A stretch of 13,536 nucleotides of DNA from Acidilobaceae archaeon. GTDB taxonomy: Archaea; Thermoproteota; Thermoprotei_A; Sulfolobales; Acidilobaceae. The stretch's first letter is position 1. The number at the start of each line of letters is the position of its first letter. A model generated the notes under the pieces. That model saw only the letters and a program-made list of their open reading frames with translations, was not told the origin of the DNA and ran no database searches. A program made the translations under genes and the position numbers. The stretch spans positions 1-13,536 of the forward strand of contig JALURD010000104.1 in the NCBI GenBank assembly GCA_027057815.1, in the 5' to 3' direction. Shown here one piece after another: positions 1 to 7,335 of this stretch.

Positions 1-1
1 T

Positions 2-1069
2 GGGACATCAATTCAGGAAATTGACCTCAAGACAGGGGACCTTATAAATCAAGTAAAAATAAATTTAATAGCTACTTATGGTCACTTACGCCTTACGCCC
101 ACATCGCTTAATGCTATATTTATAGGAGAAAAAAACAACGTAACAATAATTAACATAGATGTCGAGAGCGCTAAATATAAAATAGTCAATAACCTGACAA
201 TCAGAGACTTTCGAATACGTGTAGTGGACGCCGTTGAGGTTAGCGGCTACATAGTAGTTGCCGGAGCTAAAGCTGGGCTAAATGGCTCTCTCGCATTCTA
301 CATAGCAATGTACGAGGATAACGATAAATTATGGGAAAATACCGAATACACCCAGGCTAACGGATACTTCATCACTGTAAAGCCCACGTCAAACGGAGGG
401 ATATGCGCCGCTGGGATAGGAGGTTACGCGTGCTATACTCTCAGCGGTTCAAGGATCTTCTCGAAATCAATAAATGCCTCAATACTGGCTATGGATGCCC
501 CAACAACTAGCTCGATTATAATAGCAGGGATTAACTCAACAGGAACGGGCTTCATAGCATTAGTGAATGACGGAGAAATAGAGTGGAAGATCGAGTTAGG
601 CGCTTTCGTTCCTCAGTCACTCACCTACCGTAACGGCCTTATCTACGCTACAGGGGAAACGCTGCTGTTTGTTAACAATACAGTGAAGCATAATCTAGCA
701 GTCGCCTTACTAGATACTGAGGGCAACGTAAAAGTTGTAGGACTCGAAGAGGCTAATGGCACTGTACTAGTTCCATCTATAGACATGCTCGCGCCAACTA
801 CAGTAATTATAGGAGGAAGCATAGACTCTACCCCCTTCATAAAGAACATAAACATTGAAAAAATAACGGTTCAGACGACAGAATCTTCTCCTTTCCAGAC
901 AACGTTGGATATCACGGAGACTACTACAGAAACAGGATCCCCGCCAACTCAGGGTAGCAACCTACAGAAAGTTCTAGCGCAATATTACATTTCAATAACC
1001 CTTACAATAATCTCATCGATACTCCTGGTAATAACCGCTTTTAATTTATACAGGAAAAGGAAAAAATAG
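2..1069 (+). CDS. C-terminally anchored surface protein, 5' end outside window (partial)
   Basis: The frame is open from base 2 to the TAG at 1067-1069, giving 355 visible codons, so the true start lies upstream; the internal GTG at 224 is not needed as a start. Most of the protein is short alternating hydrophobic strands and turns (for example IIIAGINSTG), reminiscent of a beta-propeller or other all-beta extracellular domain; I do not recognise a specific family. Two cysteines sit close together (GGICAAGIGGYAC). Several N-x-S/T sequons are visible (NVT, NLT, NGS, NAS, NST, NNT, NGT), fitting an exported glycoprotein. A Thr/Ser/Pro-rich linker at about 868-960 leads into one hydrophobic helix at about 985-1050, followed by the basic tail YRKRKK, which is a classic C-terminal membrane anchor. 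Base composition is clearly AT-richer than the downstream genes. The role is inferred to be an envelope protein; no catalytic motif was seen. Confidence 0.8.
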   Translation, partial: GTSIQEIDLKTGDLINQVKINLIATYGHLRLTPTSLNAIFIGEKNNVTIINIDVESAKYKIVNNLTIRDFRIRVVDAVEVSGYIVVAGAKAGLNGSLAFYIAMYEDNDKLWENTEYTQANGYFITVKPTSNGGICAAGIGGYACYTLSGSRIFSKSINASILAMDAPTTSSIIIAGINSTGTGFIALVNDGEIEWKIELGAFVPQSLTYRNGLIYATGETLLFVNNTVKHNLAVALLDTEGNVKVVGLEEANGTVLVPSIDMLAPTTVIIGGSIDSTPFIKNINIEKITVQTTESSPFQTTLDITETTTETGSPPTQGSNLQKVLAQYYISITLTIISSILLVITAFNLYRKRKK

Positions 1070-1081
1070 TTTTTATTTTTT
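1070..1081 (+). terminator. T-tract terminator after the surface protein gene
   Basis: A run of eleven T residues broken by one A begins directly after the TAG stop codon. Archaeal RNA polymerase commonly terminates at oligo-T tracts without a hairpin, so this is a plausible transcript end for the upstream gene. Confidence 0.55.
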
Positions 1082-1140
1082 ATTAAAATCAAGATAAAGA
1101 TAATGTAATTTTTGTGGTCCATAGCCTCCCTACTTGCGTC

Positions 1141-1184
1141 CCCCCCGGAATCCCCGGGGGACCCCCGGGATGCTCGGCGCCGGG
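1141..1184. repeat. GC-rich patch of overlapping inverted repeats
   Basis: This patch is almost pure G and C within an otherwise AT-rich intergenic region. Three mutually exclusive pairings are visible. The first is CCCCCGG (1142-1148) with CCGGGGG (1154-1160), loop AATCC. The second is a perfect 17-bp inverted repeat, CCCGGGGG-A-CCCCCGGG (1153-1169). The third is CCCGG (1164-1168) with CCGGG (1180-1184). The patch lies 14 bp upstream of the S-layer TATA box, so it would not be part of the S-layer mRNA if that promoter is used. It could be a regulator site, a structured small RNA or a terminator aid; the sequence does not decide. Confidence 0.5.
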
Positions 1185-1197
1185 CAAGGGTTATACG

Positions 1198-1266
1198 CTT
1201 AAATAAGATATCCGGGATTTTCGAATCCTAACGAGCACCTACATGGGGTGCCTGTGGATTGAGTAG
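1198..1266 (+). promoter_or_regulatory. S-layer gene promoter and leader (TATA box, short uORF, Shine-Dalgarno)
   Basis: CTTAAATAAG at 1198-1207 is a good archaeal TATA box. Transcription would start about 25 bp further on, near 1225-1230, giving a leader of roughly 30 nt. The leader holds ATGGGGTG at 1243-1250, whose GGGGTG serves as Shine-Dalgarno 8 nt before the TTG start at 1259. The ATG itself opens a seven-codon frame in another register that ends at TAG 1264-1266, so it overlaps the S-layer start. Confidence 0.55.
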
Positions 1267-4200
1267 ACTGAATGCTAAGGCGGCTGCCTCGATACTAATG
1301 CTTGCTCTCATGATAGCCGCTCCAGCAATCATAGGACTGCAGGCTCTAACAGCCCAGGCTCTAACGGGAGTCAGCATCCAGCTAGTCCCTAGCAAGGTAG
1401 TTAAGGGTCAGGACATACTATTTATGGTCAAGCAGACCGGTGGCACCTTCACGACAGGGGCGCCCATATTCTTCGAGATAGATGCTGATGGAACCTGGGA
1501 CACTCCAGGCTACTACCTCCTATCACTCCAGCCAGGCACAACAACACTACCTCCTGGCACACTAATCTATGTGCCAACGACCTCTACCATGTACCCGGCT
1601 ACTACCGGGACTTGGTGGGTACTACTCTCAGACTCCTATGATGGCTCTAGCGGTGTTGTTGGGGCCCAGTTCACCGTAGAAACGGGCACGCCTCCAGTCA
1701 TAAGCATAGACGGAACGACTTACACGCCAAGCGCGCAGGTATCAATAACCTACTATGCCGGTCCATCCACCACGAGCCCGGCGGTAACACCGACAATAGG
1801 TAATATGCCCTGGGTAACTCCCGGCGAGACTATAACCATTGATGGCGCGCTCTTCAGAGGAAACGTTGTGACAGTATACTTCTTGTATATATACAGTAAT
1901 GAGTGGGGCGACGGCTTCCTAATGACGCCCGTCCAGGTAGCCGCCACAACTCTAAGCGGCGGCGCGTTCTCGGTAGACGTGAAGATACCCGATGCACCTG
2001 AAGGGGTCCACGCAATACTAGCCGTGGACGACCAGGGCTACTATGCCTTCAGCTTCGTTTATGTATACCCAACAGTAACTGTGACTCCATTCTCCATTAG
2101 GGGCCAAATCGGCGACACCATAACGGTCACCGGAGTTGGCTTCCCAGCTAATGCTAAGATACAGAGCGTCACACTCTACACAACACTAACAGGCTCACCA
2201 CTCGGTATGACCCTACTCTCTGGCGGCACCGTCGACAGCCTAGGCAGGGTCACCTTCACTGCAAGGCTAGACGTTCCCGTACCCGACAACGAGAGAGGCC
2301 TCCTCAACCTAGAGGTGACGTATGACCCAACAGCTCCAGGCCAGGACTTCGCCTACGACCCCGACGGTGACACGACTGCCGATACCTTCAACTATGTACT
2401 TGCAGCTTCAACGCCACTATACCCGGGCGACGAGGCGCTAATACTACCGCTAGGACTATACTACAACACCAACACGATTAACTCCTACGTCGGCGGATGG
2501 ATTAAGGTCACTGTAGTCAACTTCCCAGCAGGCGCTAGCCTAGACGTATACTTCGGCCCAGTAAAGGTTGGAACCATAACGACTGACGCTAACGGAGCAG
2601 GTTCCACTTGGATCCAGGTCCCAGAGCTACCCGGATACGATGAGACTGGTGCTCAGATACAGTACTACATAAGAGTCAAGGACCCAGCTACTAAGTTGAT
2701 GGCTACCGGCATACCGTACAGTACACTATTCACTCAGTGGATTGTCACCATAACGCCAACAGTCTACATACTTTACTCAGGAATCGGTGCTGGCCTGAAC
2801 TACGTGCTACCAGGAACCACGATAACCGTCCTGGGCAAGGGACTAGCACCATTCGACCTAGTCACGATAACCGAGACGATCGGAGCCAGCACGTATAACG
2901 TGATAAGCTACTGGTGGGCCTACAACACCCAAGTAGTGACCGGCTACACTGTAGGAGCTAGCGTGATGACGACTGGCACAGGTTCGTTCATGGTCCAGTA
3001 CAGTGTCGCTTACGACTACCTAGACTCTGCCCCGTCAACAGGCAAGGCTGTGACTGTAACCGTGACGGCCACCACGACTCCAGTAGGCCCGACAACCAAG
3101 ACCTACTATGAAGTAGCTGCTCCAACCCTTGCAGTCGTGACCCTATCCGACTTCGGCTACCCGTCAGGCAAGCCGGGTGACAGGATAACCATTCAGATTG
3201 GCCCAGGACTAGTGCCCTCCGGAGCAACTCCAGCCGAGATAGTAACTTACACGTTATACTTCGAAGGATCGCCTATAACAATGTACGACCCAGCCACTTC
3301 GGCGATCATACCATACATAACAGTAACCTCGCCCGCCACATCCACTAACGTAGACATCTATGTGCCCAACCTGCCAAGCGGGCCTAAGGTGATCAGCCTG
3401 AGAGCAAGCTACACGACAACAGACGTTGCAGCCACCTGGTTCATCATATCCAACCCGCAGACCGCCGCTGCAGGGACAGCTAGGATAATGATACTCCCAG
3501 GCTACGAGGTAGTGCCAAGCGGCGCAACTACAGTGATGGTAGCTGGCTGGAACTTCGAGGTTGACGAGAGCGTCAACTACCCAGTCTACCTAGGAATCTC
3601 TGGCGTAGGAGAGGGTGCAATAAACGTTGACTACAACGGAGCATTCATAGTCAACCTAGTTTCAACACTAGGCCTCGCCAGCCTAGAGCTACCGCAGGGC
3701 ACTTATGCAGTATATGTCAAGAGGAGCGCTCCAGCCTTCGCTCCAGTACCAACTGAGCTATTAACCGTAGTGCCATACATCTACATCAGCGGCTATACAG
3801 GATCAGTGAGAATAGGTACTACAGTAACTCTCAACGCCTACGGGCTTGACCCGAACAAAGTCTACATGCTCAGATGGAGCATAGACCCAGCAACACCTGG
3901 AGTCTTCATAACTGACGCCACTGGAGCATGGCTAAGGTTCACAACCAACGGTATGGGCACCAAGACAGGTATAACATTCACTGTACCGTTTGGCCTACCT
4001 TACAACTACTACTACATCCAGGTAGTCCCCGCAGACAGCCCCGACACCATAATAAAGACTTTCGAGGTCTACCTACTACCAACAACTGACTTCACTATAG
4101 TCGGTTACAGGAACTACTTCACTCCAATGGAGAAGATCAACCTAGAGTTAGCAAACGCGCTAGCCAACCTAGGAGCCTATGCAGGAGTAACCCTCACAGC

Positions 4201-5719
4201 AGCAGACGTATGGAACCTAATACTAGGTGGTAACGTCTTAGTGCAGTTCGAGTCCCTAGACGGCACAGTGGTAGCTACCGTCACAGCCACCGCAACCTAC
4301 GACTCAGCTGCAGACGTGCTAAGTGTATCCGCTCAGGTGCCTAACCTCAACGTCACTGGAGTCTACGGTGTCAGCCTAAGGCTAACCAACGGCACTGTCG
4401 ACACAGGCTGGATACCAGTGGCTGGCGTGCAGATCGGTGACACCGGCGGCATACTAGTCAACATTGGTGGCGTGATGGCCGACCTAGCCAAGATAAAGAC
4501 CGACCTAGGTACTGTGCTTGTGAGGCTAAGCGAGCTCAATGCTACACTTGTGAGCGTGCAGGATGGCGTAGCCACATTGCAGACAACTCTAGGCGAGGTC
4601 AAAGCCGACCTAGCAACCCTAAAGACTATGATTGAGGGCATGAACGTAACCCTTGTCAGCAAGGCTGATGAGATCATAGCGATACTCAACACCAAGTTCG
4701 GCGAGGTACAGGCCTCACTAGATGCCCTAGCAGACTTAATTAACGGCGGCTTCGCTCAGGTCAACGACAACCTAGTGACAATACAGACCCAGCTAGGCGA
4801 CATAACCATGAGCATAAGCGACCTCCAGACCCTAATCTCAACCACTGCTGACAGCATAATACTGACAATCAATGACGCAACCAGCGCCCTAGGCAACTTG
4901 ATTATCGAGAAGAGCGGCGAGATACTAGCCAACCTGAGCGTGCTAGTCGAGGATCTCAAGCCACTAATTGTCAGCCTCAACGGCTCCGTGATACAGCTGC
5001 AGACCCTGCTAGGTGAGGTCAACACCACCGTTAGCGAGCTACTGGCAGGCCAGGCTGAGATTAAGGACCTTATAACCACTAAGAGCGGCGAGATCATAGC
5101 AGTCGTTGAGACCAAGGCAGGCGAGATGAATGCAACACTAAGCGCTGCCCTAGACATGATACTCGAGGGCGTAGCCAACACTCACAGAGACCTGATCGAC
5201 AGGCTCACCACCCTAAGGACCTTCATAGCACAGAGCAACGCCCAGCTGGCTGACAAGGTCGACCAGGCCATACAGGCAATTTCAGCAGTCGACTCAGCAC
5301 TAAGCACAGTCTCCGGCAAGATCGATGCTCTACAGACCTCAGTGGCAGGCGTAGCCGACACTGTAAACGCCATTAGCGCTGGCGTGAACACACTCAACAG
5401 CAAGGTAGATACAGTTGCAGCCAAGACCAATGACATAGCCGGCAAGGTAGTCCAAATACAGAGTGACGTAGCCGACGTAAAGACCACAGTGTCAGACGTG
5501 AAGAACACTGTAAGCGGTCTACCCGGCAAGATCGACGACGTAAAGAGCGCTGTCAACAGTGTAGGCGGTAAGGTAGACGGCGTCTCCAGCAAGGTGGACA
5601 ACGTAGCCAACTCAGTCAGCGCGGTCCAGAGCAGGACAACAATACTCAGCGGAATAACCATCGTGCTAGTCGTCATAACACTAATACTCTCAGCACTAGG
5701 CCTAAGGAAGCCAGAGTAA
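1259..5719 (+). CDS. Giant S-layer protein with beta-sandwich head, coiled-coil stalk and C-terminal membrane anchor
   Basis: Of the 1486 residues, 1-34 are a signal peptide with a hydrophobic core and a probable cleavage after AQA (32-34). Residues about 35-1060 are Thr/Tyr/Pro/Gly-rich beta-sandwich modules, each opening with a pattern such as IGDTITVTGVGFPANAK, resembling Ig/TIG-like S-layer domains. Residues 1073-1458 are a long coiled coil. The upper part shows 11-residue units (TKSGEIIAVVE followed by TKAGEMNATLS at 1274-1295); residues 1355-1456 form unbroken heptads with mostly Val cores. Residues about 1462-1482 are one membrane helix and the protein ends LRKPE. The architecture combines what Sulfolobus divides between SlaA (canopy) and SlaB (trimeric coiled-coil anchor) and recalls tetrabrachion of Staphylothermus. 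It probably forms the cell-surface lattice and its spacer. The TTG start is preferred because GGGGTG precedes it and an ideal signal peptide follows. No enzymatic motif was seen. Confidence 0.9.
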   Translation: MSRLNAKAAASILMLALMIAAPAIIGLQALTAQALTGVSIQLVPSKVVKGQDILFMVKQTGGTFTTGAPIFFEIDADGTWDTPGYYLLSLQPGTTTLPPGTLIYVPTTSTMYPATTGTWWVLLSDSYDGSSGVVGAQFTVETGTPPVISIDGTTYTPSAQVSITYYAGPSTTSPAVTPTIGNMPWVTPGETITIDGALFRGNVVTVYFLYIYSNEWGDGFLMTPVQVAATTLSGGAFSVDVKIPDAPEGVHAILAVDDQGYYAFSFVYVYPTVTVTPFSIRGQIGDTITVTGVGFPANAKIQSVTLYTTLTGSPLGMTLLSGGTVDSLGRVTFTARLDVPVPDNERGLLNLEVTYDPTAPGQDFAYDPDGDTTADTFNYVLAASTPLYPGDEALILPLGLYYNTNTINSYVGGWIKVTVVNFPAGASLDVYFGPVKVGTITTDANGAGSTWIQVPELPGYDETGAQIQYYIRVKDPATKLMATGIPYSTLFTQWIVTITPTVYILYSGIGAGLNYVLPGTTITVLGKGLAPFDLVTITETIGASTYNVISYWWAYNTQVVTGYTVGASVMTTGTGSFMVQYSVAYDYLDSAPSTGKAVTVTVTATTTPVGPTTKTYYEVAAPTLAVVTLSDFGYPSGKPGDRITIQIGPGLVPSGATPAEIVTYTLYFEGSPITMYDPATSAIIPYITVTSPATSTNVDIYVPNLPSGPKVISLRASYTTTDVAATWFIISNPQTAAAGTARIMILPGYEVVPSGATTVMVAGWNFEVDESVNYPVYLGISGVGEGAINVDYNGAFIVNLVSTLGLASLELPQGTYAVYVKRSAPAFAPVPTELLTVVPYIYISGYTGSVRIGTTVTLNAYGLDPNKVYMLRWSIDPATPGVFITDATGAWLRFTTNGMGTKTGITFTVPFGLPYNYYYIQVVPADSPDTIIKTFEVYLLPTTDFTIVGYRNYFTPMEKINLELANALANLGAYAGVTLTAADVWNLILGGNVLVQFESLDGTVVATVTATATYDSAADVLSVSAQVPNLNVTGVYGVSLRLTNGTVDTGWIPVAGVQIGDTGGILVNIGGVMADLAKIKTDLGTVLVRLSELNATLVSVQDGVATLQTTLGEVKADLATLKTMIEGMNVTLVSKADEIIAILNTKFGEVQASLDALADLINGGFAQVNDNLVTIQTQLGDITMSISDLQTLISTTADSIILTINDATSALGNLIIEKSGEILANLSVLVEDLKPLIVSLNGSVIQLQTLLGEVNTTVSELLAGQAEIKDLITTKSGEIIAVVETKAGEMNATLSAALDMILEGVANTHRDLIDRLTTLRTFIAQSNAQLADKVDQAIQAISAVDSALSTVSGKIDALQTSVAGVADTVNAISAGVNTLNSKVDTVAAKTNDIAGKVVQIQSDVADVKTTVSDVKNTVSGLPGKIDDVKSAVNSVGGKVDGVSSKVDNVANSVSAVQSRTTILSGITIVLVVITLILSALGLRKPE

Positions 5720-5740
5720 CCCAGCTAACATTAAGCTAAT

Positions 5741-5765
5741 CCCCCTTCCTTTCTTTTTTCTATTT
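5741..5765 (+). terminator. Pyrimidine/T-rich terminator after the S-layer gene
   Basis: Starting 21 nt after the TAA stop, the strand runs C5, then TTCCTTTC, then six T, then CTATTT. Such T-rich tracts end transcripts in archaea, and a highly expressed monocistronic S-layer gene would need one. The rest of 5766-5880 is AT-rich and shows nothing I can assign. Confidence 0.55.
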
Positions 5766-5898
5766 AGAAATTAATTATCATACTTCATCTTCTGCTTTTA
5801 GTATAAGTCAACAACTATTGCTTTAATTGTTAAATAATTAAATTAATTGAAGTAGGGTATACTGTGTTGTAGGTTAGCACGCGGTTTAAGGATGAACC

Positions 5899-5957
5899 AT
5901 TTATTACGCACCCCTACTTGTATATGCTTGGGGCGCATAAATGGGTGGTAGCTTTCT
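5899..5957 (+). promoter_or_regulatory. Promoter/leader of the RHH-PIN gene with an imperfect inverted repeat
   Basis: ATTTATTA (5899-5906) is a TATA-like box. An alternative, TTGTATATGC near 5919-5926, would leave too short a leader for the Shine-Dalgarno site. An imperfect inverted repeat, ACGCACCCC (5906-5914) and GGGGCGCAT (5930-5938), 7 of 9 pairs with a 15-nt spacer, covers the expected transcription start. That is where an autoregulating ribbon-helix-helix protein could bind. GGGTGGT at 5943-5949 is the Shine-Dalgarno site for the ATG at 5958. It is directly preceded by an ATG (5941) that opens an eight-codon frame ending at 5967. Confidence 0.4.
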
Positions 5958-6719
5958 ATGGTTGTAAGCGTTGAAATATCAGGATTGCTAGAAGAAAGGC
6001 TGCGACGGCTCGTCGACCTAGGCATTTACGCCAGTGTAGCCGAGGCTGTAAGGGAGGCTGTGAGGGTATTTCTTCAAAATCTCGACTTGAAGGATATAGC
6101 GTTCAACCTATACGTTTACAAGGACGCTACACTACAGTACGTGTCAGAATTTGCCGGAGTCTCCTATGAAGTAATGATTGACTACATAATATCAAAGGGT
6201 ATCGTGCCGGCTATAGGGGTTATATCAGAATCCGACGTTGAACACCTTAAGCCAGGCGACTACGTGCTTGACGGGCTAACCTTATATACTGCATACAAGT
6301 CGGGTATAATCGAGGTCCTGCAGAGTATGAGGTCTGAAGGCTACAGGTTCCTCGCCCCCTCCAGCCTTGAGAACTTTACTCTTATACTCGAGGCGCAAAG
6401 GCTGAGAGCGGGCCTTAGAGCTATGCAGGCTGTGGAGTTCACAGAGGCGCCGCGACTCAAAGGGCAGGCCAGAAGCCGGCTTCTCTCACAGCAGGAAGAA
6501 GAGGCGATAGCCTATGCTCTAGAGGAAGGCGCAATGCTTTTGTCGGATGACGCTAAAACTAGAGCTATAGCCAAGGAGATGGGGGTGAGAACGGCTAGCC
6601 TAGCCTCTATATTAATAACCAAAGCCTCGATCCTAGAAGATAAACTAGCCGAGTTGGTTTACTCGTACAAAAGCATACCAGCGCTTCTCCCCGACTACAT
6701 TCTACCACTTCAGGGTTAA
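5958..6719 (+). CDS. RHH + UPF0175 + PIN (DUF3368-like) protein: apparent fused antitoxin-toxin
   Basis: This 253-residue protein joins modules that are usually separate. Residues 2-42 look like a ribbon-helix-helix (CopG/VapB-like) DNA-binding domain: a short strand VVSVEISG followed by two helices with SVAEAVREAVRVFLQ. Residues 43-85 match the UPF0175 antitoxin pattern (LKDIAFNLY, then LQYVSEFAGVSYEVMIDYI). Residues about 101-225 resemble the DUF3368 branch of PIN nucleases: D105 in VLDG, E138 in SSLENF, EEEAIAYALEEGA (180-192), LLSDDAKTRAIA (194-205) with D197/D198, then a GVRTASLASILI-type end. The acidic residues expected of a metal-dependent RNase are therefore present. UPF0175 and DUF3368 genes commonly occur as adjacent toxin-antitoxin partners; here they share one chain. 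The start is ATG 5958 with GGTGG upstream. The vWA gene follows after 28 bp, probably in the same transcript. Alternative reading: a domesticated RHH regulator with an inactive PIN fold. Confidence 0.7.
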   Translation: MVVSVEISGLLEERLRRLVDLGIYASVAEAVREAVRVFLQNLDLKDIAFNLYVYKDATLQYVSEFAGVSYEVMIDYIISKGIVPAIGVISESDVEHLKPGDYVLDGLTLYTAYKSGIIEVLQSMRSEGYRFLAPSSLENFTLILEAQRLRAGLRAMQAVEFTEAPRLKGQARSRLLSQQEEEAIAYALEEGAMLLSDDAKTRAIAKEMGVRTASLASILITKASILEDKLAELVYSYKSIPALLPDYILPLQG

Positions 6720-6747
6720 AGCTGGCACAGCCTGGGGTTGAGTAGCT

Positions 6748-7335
6748 TTGTTGGCTCGCCAGGCATTAGCGAAAGACGTAGTTTTTGTGGTGGACATATC
6801 ACCCAGTATGGGCAAGCCTTATGAAGGTTTCAAACCCTCAAAGATAAGTGTTGTGAGGGATGCATTAGCCTACATTGGATCCAAGCTCCTCGACGGCAAT
6901 GCAACGCGTGTAGGCATAGTCGTATTTTATAGGTACGCGTTTCCCATTCTCCCGTTGACCTCCGATAAGTCGAAGTTCCTATCCACGATACCACTTGTTA
7001 AGGTGGGGGGTAGCGGGTCTGCGGCGGGTAACGGCCTAATAGAGGCGGTTAAACTCCTTAGAAGAAGCGTGCGAGAGCGGGTAGCAATCCTCTTAACCGA
7101 TGGAGGCTTCAATGAAGGGATAAAGGTGGACCACGCTGCAATCTATGCTAAGAACATGAGCGTTAAGGCTTACATTGTGACTATAGCTGAAGGCCCTAAG
7201 GGGTCGGTAAAGGAGATGATACAATCCGCAGCTAGCATTACAGGCGGCGCCTGGATTCATGTAACAAGCAGGCAATCCCTATTCTCCACGCTTACAAGCA
7301 TTCTATCCGCTAACACAGGCAGGATTCCGCACTAA
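6748..7335 (+). CDS. von Willebrand factor A (vWA) domain protein with MIDAS motif
   Basis: A 195-residue stand-alone vWA domain. It has the DxSxS metal-ion-dependent adhesion site (D16, S18, S20 in VVDISPSMG), a Gly/Ser-rich segment with S91 near where the central MIDAS Thr/Ser is expected, and ILLTDGG with T117-D118-G119. It ends with a beta strand and helix (AYIVTIAEG). There is no signal peptide, membrane segment or partner domain, so it is probably a cytoplasmic protein-protein interaction module whose binding depends on a divalent metal. The start is TTG 6748 (TTG 6751 is equally possible); an in-frame TGA at 6739-6741 rules out anything longer, and GGGGTT lies 8 nt upstream. It follows the RHH-PIN gene by 28 bp and overlaps the convergent vWA paralogue by 4 bp. 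The substrate or partner cannot be read from the sequence. Confidence 0.8.
   Translation: MLARQALAKDVVFVVDISPSMGKPYEGFKPSKISVVRDALAYIGSKLLDGNATRVGIVVFYRYAFPILPLTSDKSKFLSTIPLVKVGGSGSAAGNGLIEAVKLLRRSVRERVAILLTDGGFNEGIKVDHAAIYAKNMSVKAYIVTIAEGPKGSVKEMIQSAASITGGAWIHVTSRQSLFSTLTSILSANTGRIPH

Noticed and set aside
224..226. GTG at 224 as the start of the first gene
   Set aside because: The same frame is open without a stop back to base 2, there is no Shine-Dalgarno site, and no signal peptide follows, so the gene begins upstream of the window.
1107..1195. tRNA or rRNA fragment in the GC-rich spacer
   Set aside because: No T-loop GTTCRA, no acceptor or anticodon stem arrangement and no rRNA motif was found; only simple G/C inverted repeats are present.
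4363..5676. Three long minus-strand open frames (about 110, 141 and 164 codons) opposite the S-layer stalk
   Set aside because: The repetitive, biased codons of the coiled coil avoid stops on the other strand. The antisense peptides are Ser/Leu/Thr-rich low complexity, with no ribosome-binding site or family motif.
5919..5926. TGTATATG as the TATA box of the RHH-PIN gene
   Set aside because: Transcription would begin near 5948, inside or after the Shine-Dalgarno site. ATTTATTA at 5899 gives the same spacing as the other two promoters.
5843..6025. 60-codon minus-strand frame across the RHH-PIN promoter
   Set aside because: It overlaps the start of a well-supported gene and its promoter; composition looks non-coding and there is no Shine-Dalgarno site.
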